Source: Phycisphaerales bacterium | GTDB lineage: Bacteria > Planctomycetota > Phycisphaerae > Phycisphaerales > UBA1924 | Reading direction: 5' to 3' | DNA: 50,448 nt | NCBI GenBank assembly: GCA_029260475.1 | Contig: JAJDDE010000022.1 | Location: forward strand, 1-50,448 | Part shown: positions 48,727 to 50,448 of the stretch, in pieces | How the letters are laid out: each line of letters begins with the position of its first letter | How positions within the stretch are numbered: the first letter of the stretch is position 1 | The notes under the pieces: generated by a model | What the model was told of the DNA's origin: nothing | The model's database searches: none | The model's input: only the letters and a program-made list of their open reading frames with translations | Made by a program: the position numbers and the translations under genes

Positions 48727-50448
48727 ATGACCGAAGGCCATGACGCTATCGCGTCCAACACCCGCGCCGGAGCACGAGGGGTGCTCACCGGAGCCGCGCT
48801 GATCGTGATGATCTGCGGCGCCGCGACGGCGCAGGTGCAGCAGGACCAAATCGACCACGTGCCCGTTGAGAACCCGGCGGGCTCGCCGCTGAACCCGGCG
48901 CCGGTCTTCACAGTCGCGCCGAACGAGCGTCTGAGCGATACAACGCTGTACCTCGCGGTGGGACGCGTCGATACCGCTGCGCGCAAGACGACCGAGAGCT
49001 TCGCGCAAGCGCTCCTCGACGCGCACGAGGACGACCGCATGGTCATCCAGCTCGACGGACCGATGACGCCCGAGCGGAAGACCGCCCTCGCGGACGCCGG
49101 TCTCGAAACACTCGGCTACATCCCGACCAACGCATTCATCGTGCGCCCGAGCAACGCGGACGCACAGAAGGCCCTCGCCCTCGACTTTGTCATCTGGCAC
49201 TCGACGTTCGAGACCGAATGGAAGACGAGCCCCGAGCTCGGCCTCCGCACCTACGCGACGCCCGAGCGTCAGCAGATCGATGCCGATGGCGGCGTCGTCG
49301 TCAACGTCACGCTCTTCGATGATGCCCCCTTCGCCGACGTGCTCGCGACGCTCAACAACGTCGTGCCCAACCTTGGGCACAATTTCACCGAGCGTTTCGG
49401 CGATACCACCGTCTTCACGCTCACCGTGGACCGCGCGGACGTCCAGACGCTCGCGACGCTCCCGGAGGTGCAGTTCATCGAGGAAGCACCCGAGGTCACG
49501 CAGCGCAACGCCACGACCACATGGATCGTGCAGAGCAACGCCAACAACCAGACCCCGATTCACGCCCAAGGCCTACGAGGCGAGGGGCAGATCGTGGCGG
49601 TCTCCGACGGGCGAGTGGACGTGAACCACTGCTGCTTCGACGACACAGTGGCCGTCGGTCCCAGCCACCGCAAGATCGAGGCGTACAACACCACGCTCTC
49701 GTCCTTCGACTTCCACGGCACGCACGTCGGGGGGACCGTGGTCGGCGACAACGGGGCCGCCGGTGATACGCGCGGCATCGCCTACGAAGGCCGCATGGTC
49801 TTCGACGACACGCCCAACTTCACCGACAGCGCCATGTACAACATGGGCCAGACGCACCACAACCAGGGCGCTCGCGTCCACACGAACTCGTGGGGCAACG
49901 ACGGCACCACCGCCTACGACGGCCTCTCCCGAGGCATCGACCGCTTCAGCCACGACTTCGAGGACTCGCTCGTCCTCTTCGCGGTGACCAACGGATCCAT
50001 CCTCCGCAACCCCGAGAACGCCAAGAACGTGCTCGCGGTCGGCGCCAGCCAGGACGCCTCCAACCAGGACGCCCACTGCTCCGGCGGAGACGGTCCCACC
50101 TCGGACGGTCGTCGCAAGCCCGAGATCTACGCCCCCGGCTGCGGCACAACCTCCGCCTCCGTGGGCACCGCCTGCTCCGTGAGTTCGCTCACCGGCACCT
50201 CGATGGCCTGCCCCGCGGTCGCAGGCTGCGCGATGCTCGTCCGCGAGTACTTCGAGGACGGCTTCTACCCCACCGGCATCGAGACCCCCTCCAACAGCCT
50301 GACCCCCACGGGCGCACTCGTGAAAGCGACGCTGCTCAACTCGACGGTGGACATGACCGGCGTCGCCGGCTTCCCCTCCAACCGCGAGGGCTGGGGGCGT
50401 GTGCTGCTCGACAACGCGCTGTTCTTCATCGGTGAAGACCGCTCGATC
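48727..50448 (+). CDS. Secreted subtilisin-like (S8) serine protease, C-terminus cut by window edge
   Basis: 574 codons visible, open at the right edge. ATG 48727 has GGGAGA 7 nt upstream. Signal region RGVLTGAALIVMICGAATAQ, cut near TAQ/V. A prodomain-like part of about 240 residues precedes the protease. Triad: Asp294 (VAVSDGRVDVNH), His330 (DFHGTHVGGT) and Ser492 (LTGTSMACPAVAG); oxyanion Asn in LFAVTNGS. The Asp-His spacing of 36 and His-Ser spacing of 162 are typical. PEP-CTERM or dockerin tails, if any, lie outside. The preceding 141-bp gap has a small GC hairpin at 48681-48695. Confidence 0.93.
   Translation, partial: MTEGHDAIASNTRAGARGVLTGAALIVMICGAATAQVQQDQIDHVPVENPAGSPLNPAPVFTVAPNERLSDTTLYLAVGRVDTAARKTTESFAQALLDAHEDDRMVIQLDGPMTPERKTALADAGLETLGYIPTNAFIVRPSNADAQKALALDFVIWHSTFETEWKTSPELGLRTYATPERQQIDADGGVVVNVTLFDDAPFADVLATLNNVVPNLGHNFTERFGDTTVFTLTVDRADVQTLATLPEVQFIEEAPEVTQRNATTTWIVQSNANNQTPIHAQGLRGEGQIVAVSDGRVDVNHCCFDDTVAVGPSHRKIEAYNTTLSSFDFHGTHVGGTVVGDNGAAGDTRGIAYEGRMVFDDTPNFTDSAMYNMGQTHHNQGARVHTNSWGNDGTTAYDGLSRGIDRFSHDFEDSLVLFAVTNGSILRNPENAKNVLAVGASQDASNQDAHCSGGDGPTSDGRRKPEIYAPGCGTTSASVGTACSVSSLTGTSMACPAVAGCAMLVREYFEDGFYPTGIETPSNSLTPTGALVKATLLNSTVDMTGVAGFPSNREGWGRVLLDNALFFIGEDRSI

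Noticed and set aside
1-50448. CRISPR arrays, rRNA genes and insertion-sequence transposases
   Set aside because: Looked for and not seen: no regularly spaced repeats, no rRNA-like stretches, no DDE transposase motifs.

Overview
The window looks like a chromosome fragment of a planctomycete of the Phycisphaerae/Phycisphaerales type. Pointers are high GC content, several secreted proteins ending in a PxPG - hydrophobic - RRR sorting tail (the Phycisphaerae form of PEP-CTERM), a prepilin-like protein with an FTLVELLVVIAIIALL start, a DUF3467 protein, a DUF1580-type protein, a divergent CTP synthase, and kdsB, which implies LPS and an outer membrane. The assignment is inference from gene content; no rRNA gene is present.

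Layout. 1-5.3 kb: start of trigger factor (cut by the window edge), a small secreted protein, tRNA-Leu(CAA), a PEP-CTERM-type protein enclosed between that tRNA and a decayed copy of its 3' half, a DUF3467 protein, pheA and a membrane protein. 5.3-12.3 kb: the membrane arm of complex I, nuoJKLMN, tightly overlapping on the minus strand. 12.4-19.1 kb: pgsA-pgpA, comM diverging from a truncated globin, a secreted transglutaminase-fold protein lacking two of three catalytic residues, and lepA. 19.2-22.7 kb: a cobalamin riboswitch followed by a beta-propeller-like surface protein, a second surface protein, a pseudopilin-like protein and a BFD-type [2Fe-2S] protein. I read this as a candidate corrinoid-capture locus and consider it the most interesting part of the window. 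22.8-28.7 kb: a MazG-like enzyme, trpA, type III glutamine synthetase, a tandem DM13 protein and recQ.

28.81-40.70 kb: an integrated element of about 11.85 kb lies in tRNA-Val(CAC), bounded by a 45-bp direct repeat with one mismatch. The integrase sits beside the intact tRNA. Inside are a DUF1580-like protein, an SF3/D5-type replicative helicase, a noncoding segment with two sets of long inverted repeats (candidate replication origin), five small overlapping unknown genes, a second tyrosine recombinase behind a palindromic operator, an OLD-family ATPase-TOPRIM nuclease (candidate phage defence) and a PEP-CTERM-type cargo gene. No capsid, portal or large terminase gene is seen, so it resembles a phage satellite or integrative plasmid more than a prophage.

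40.7-50.4 kb: tRNA-Val, tRNA-Met, pyrG, an M42-like metallopeptidase, kdsB with a TPR protein, def-fmt with an HExxH protein, and a secreted subtilisin-like protease cut by the right edge. Several housekeeping genes have a TAnnnT hexamer ending 5-9 nt before the start codon and no Shine-Dalgarno sequence, suggesting leaderless mRNAs.
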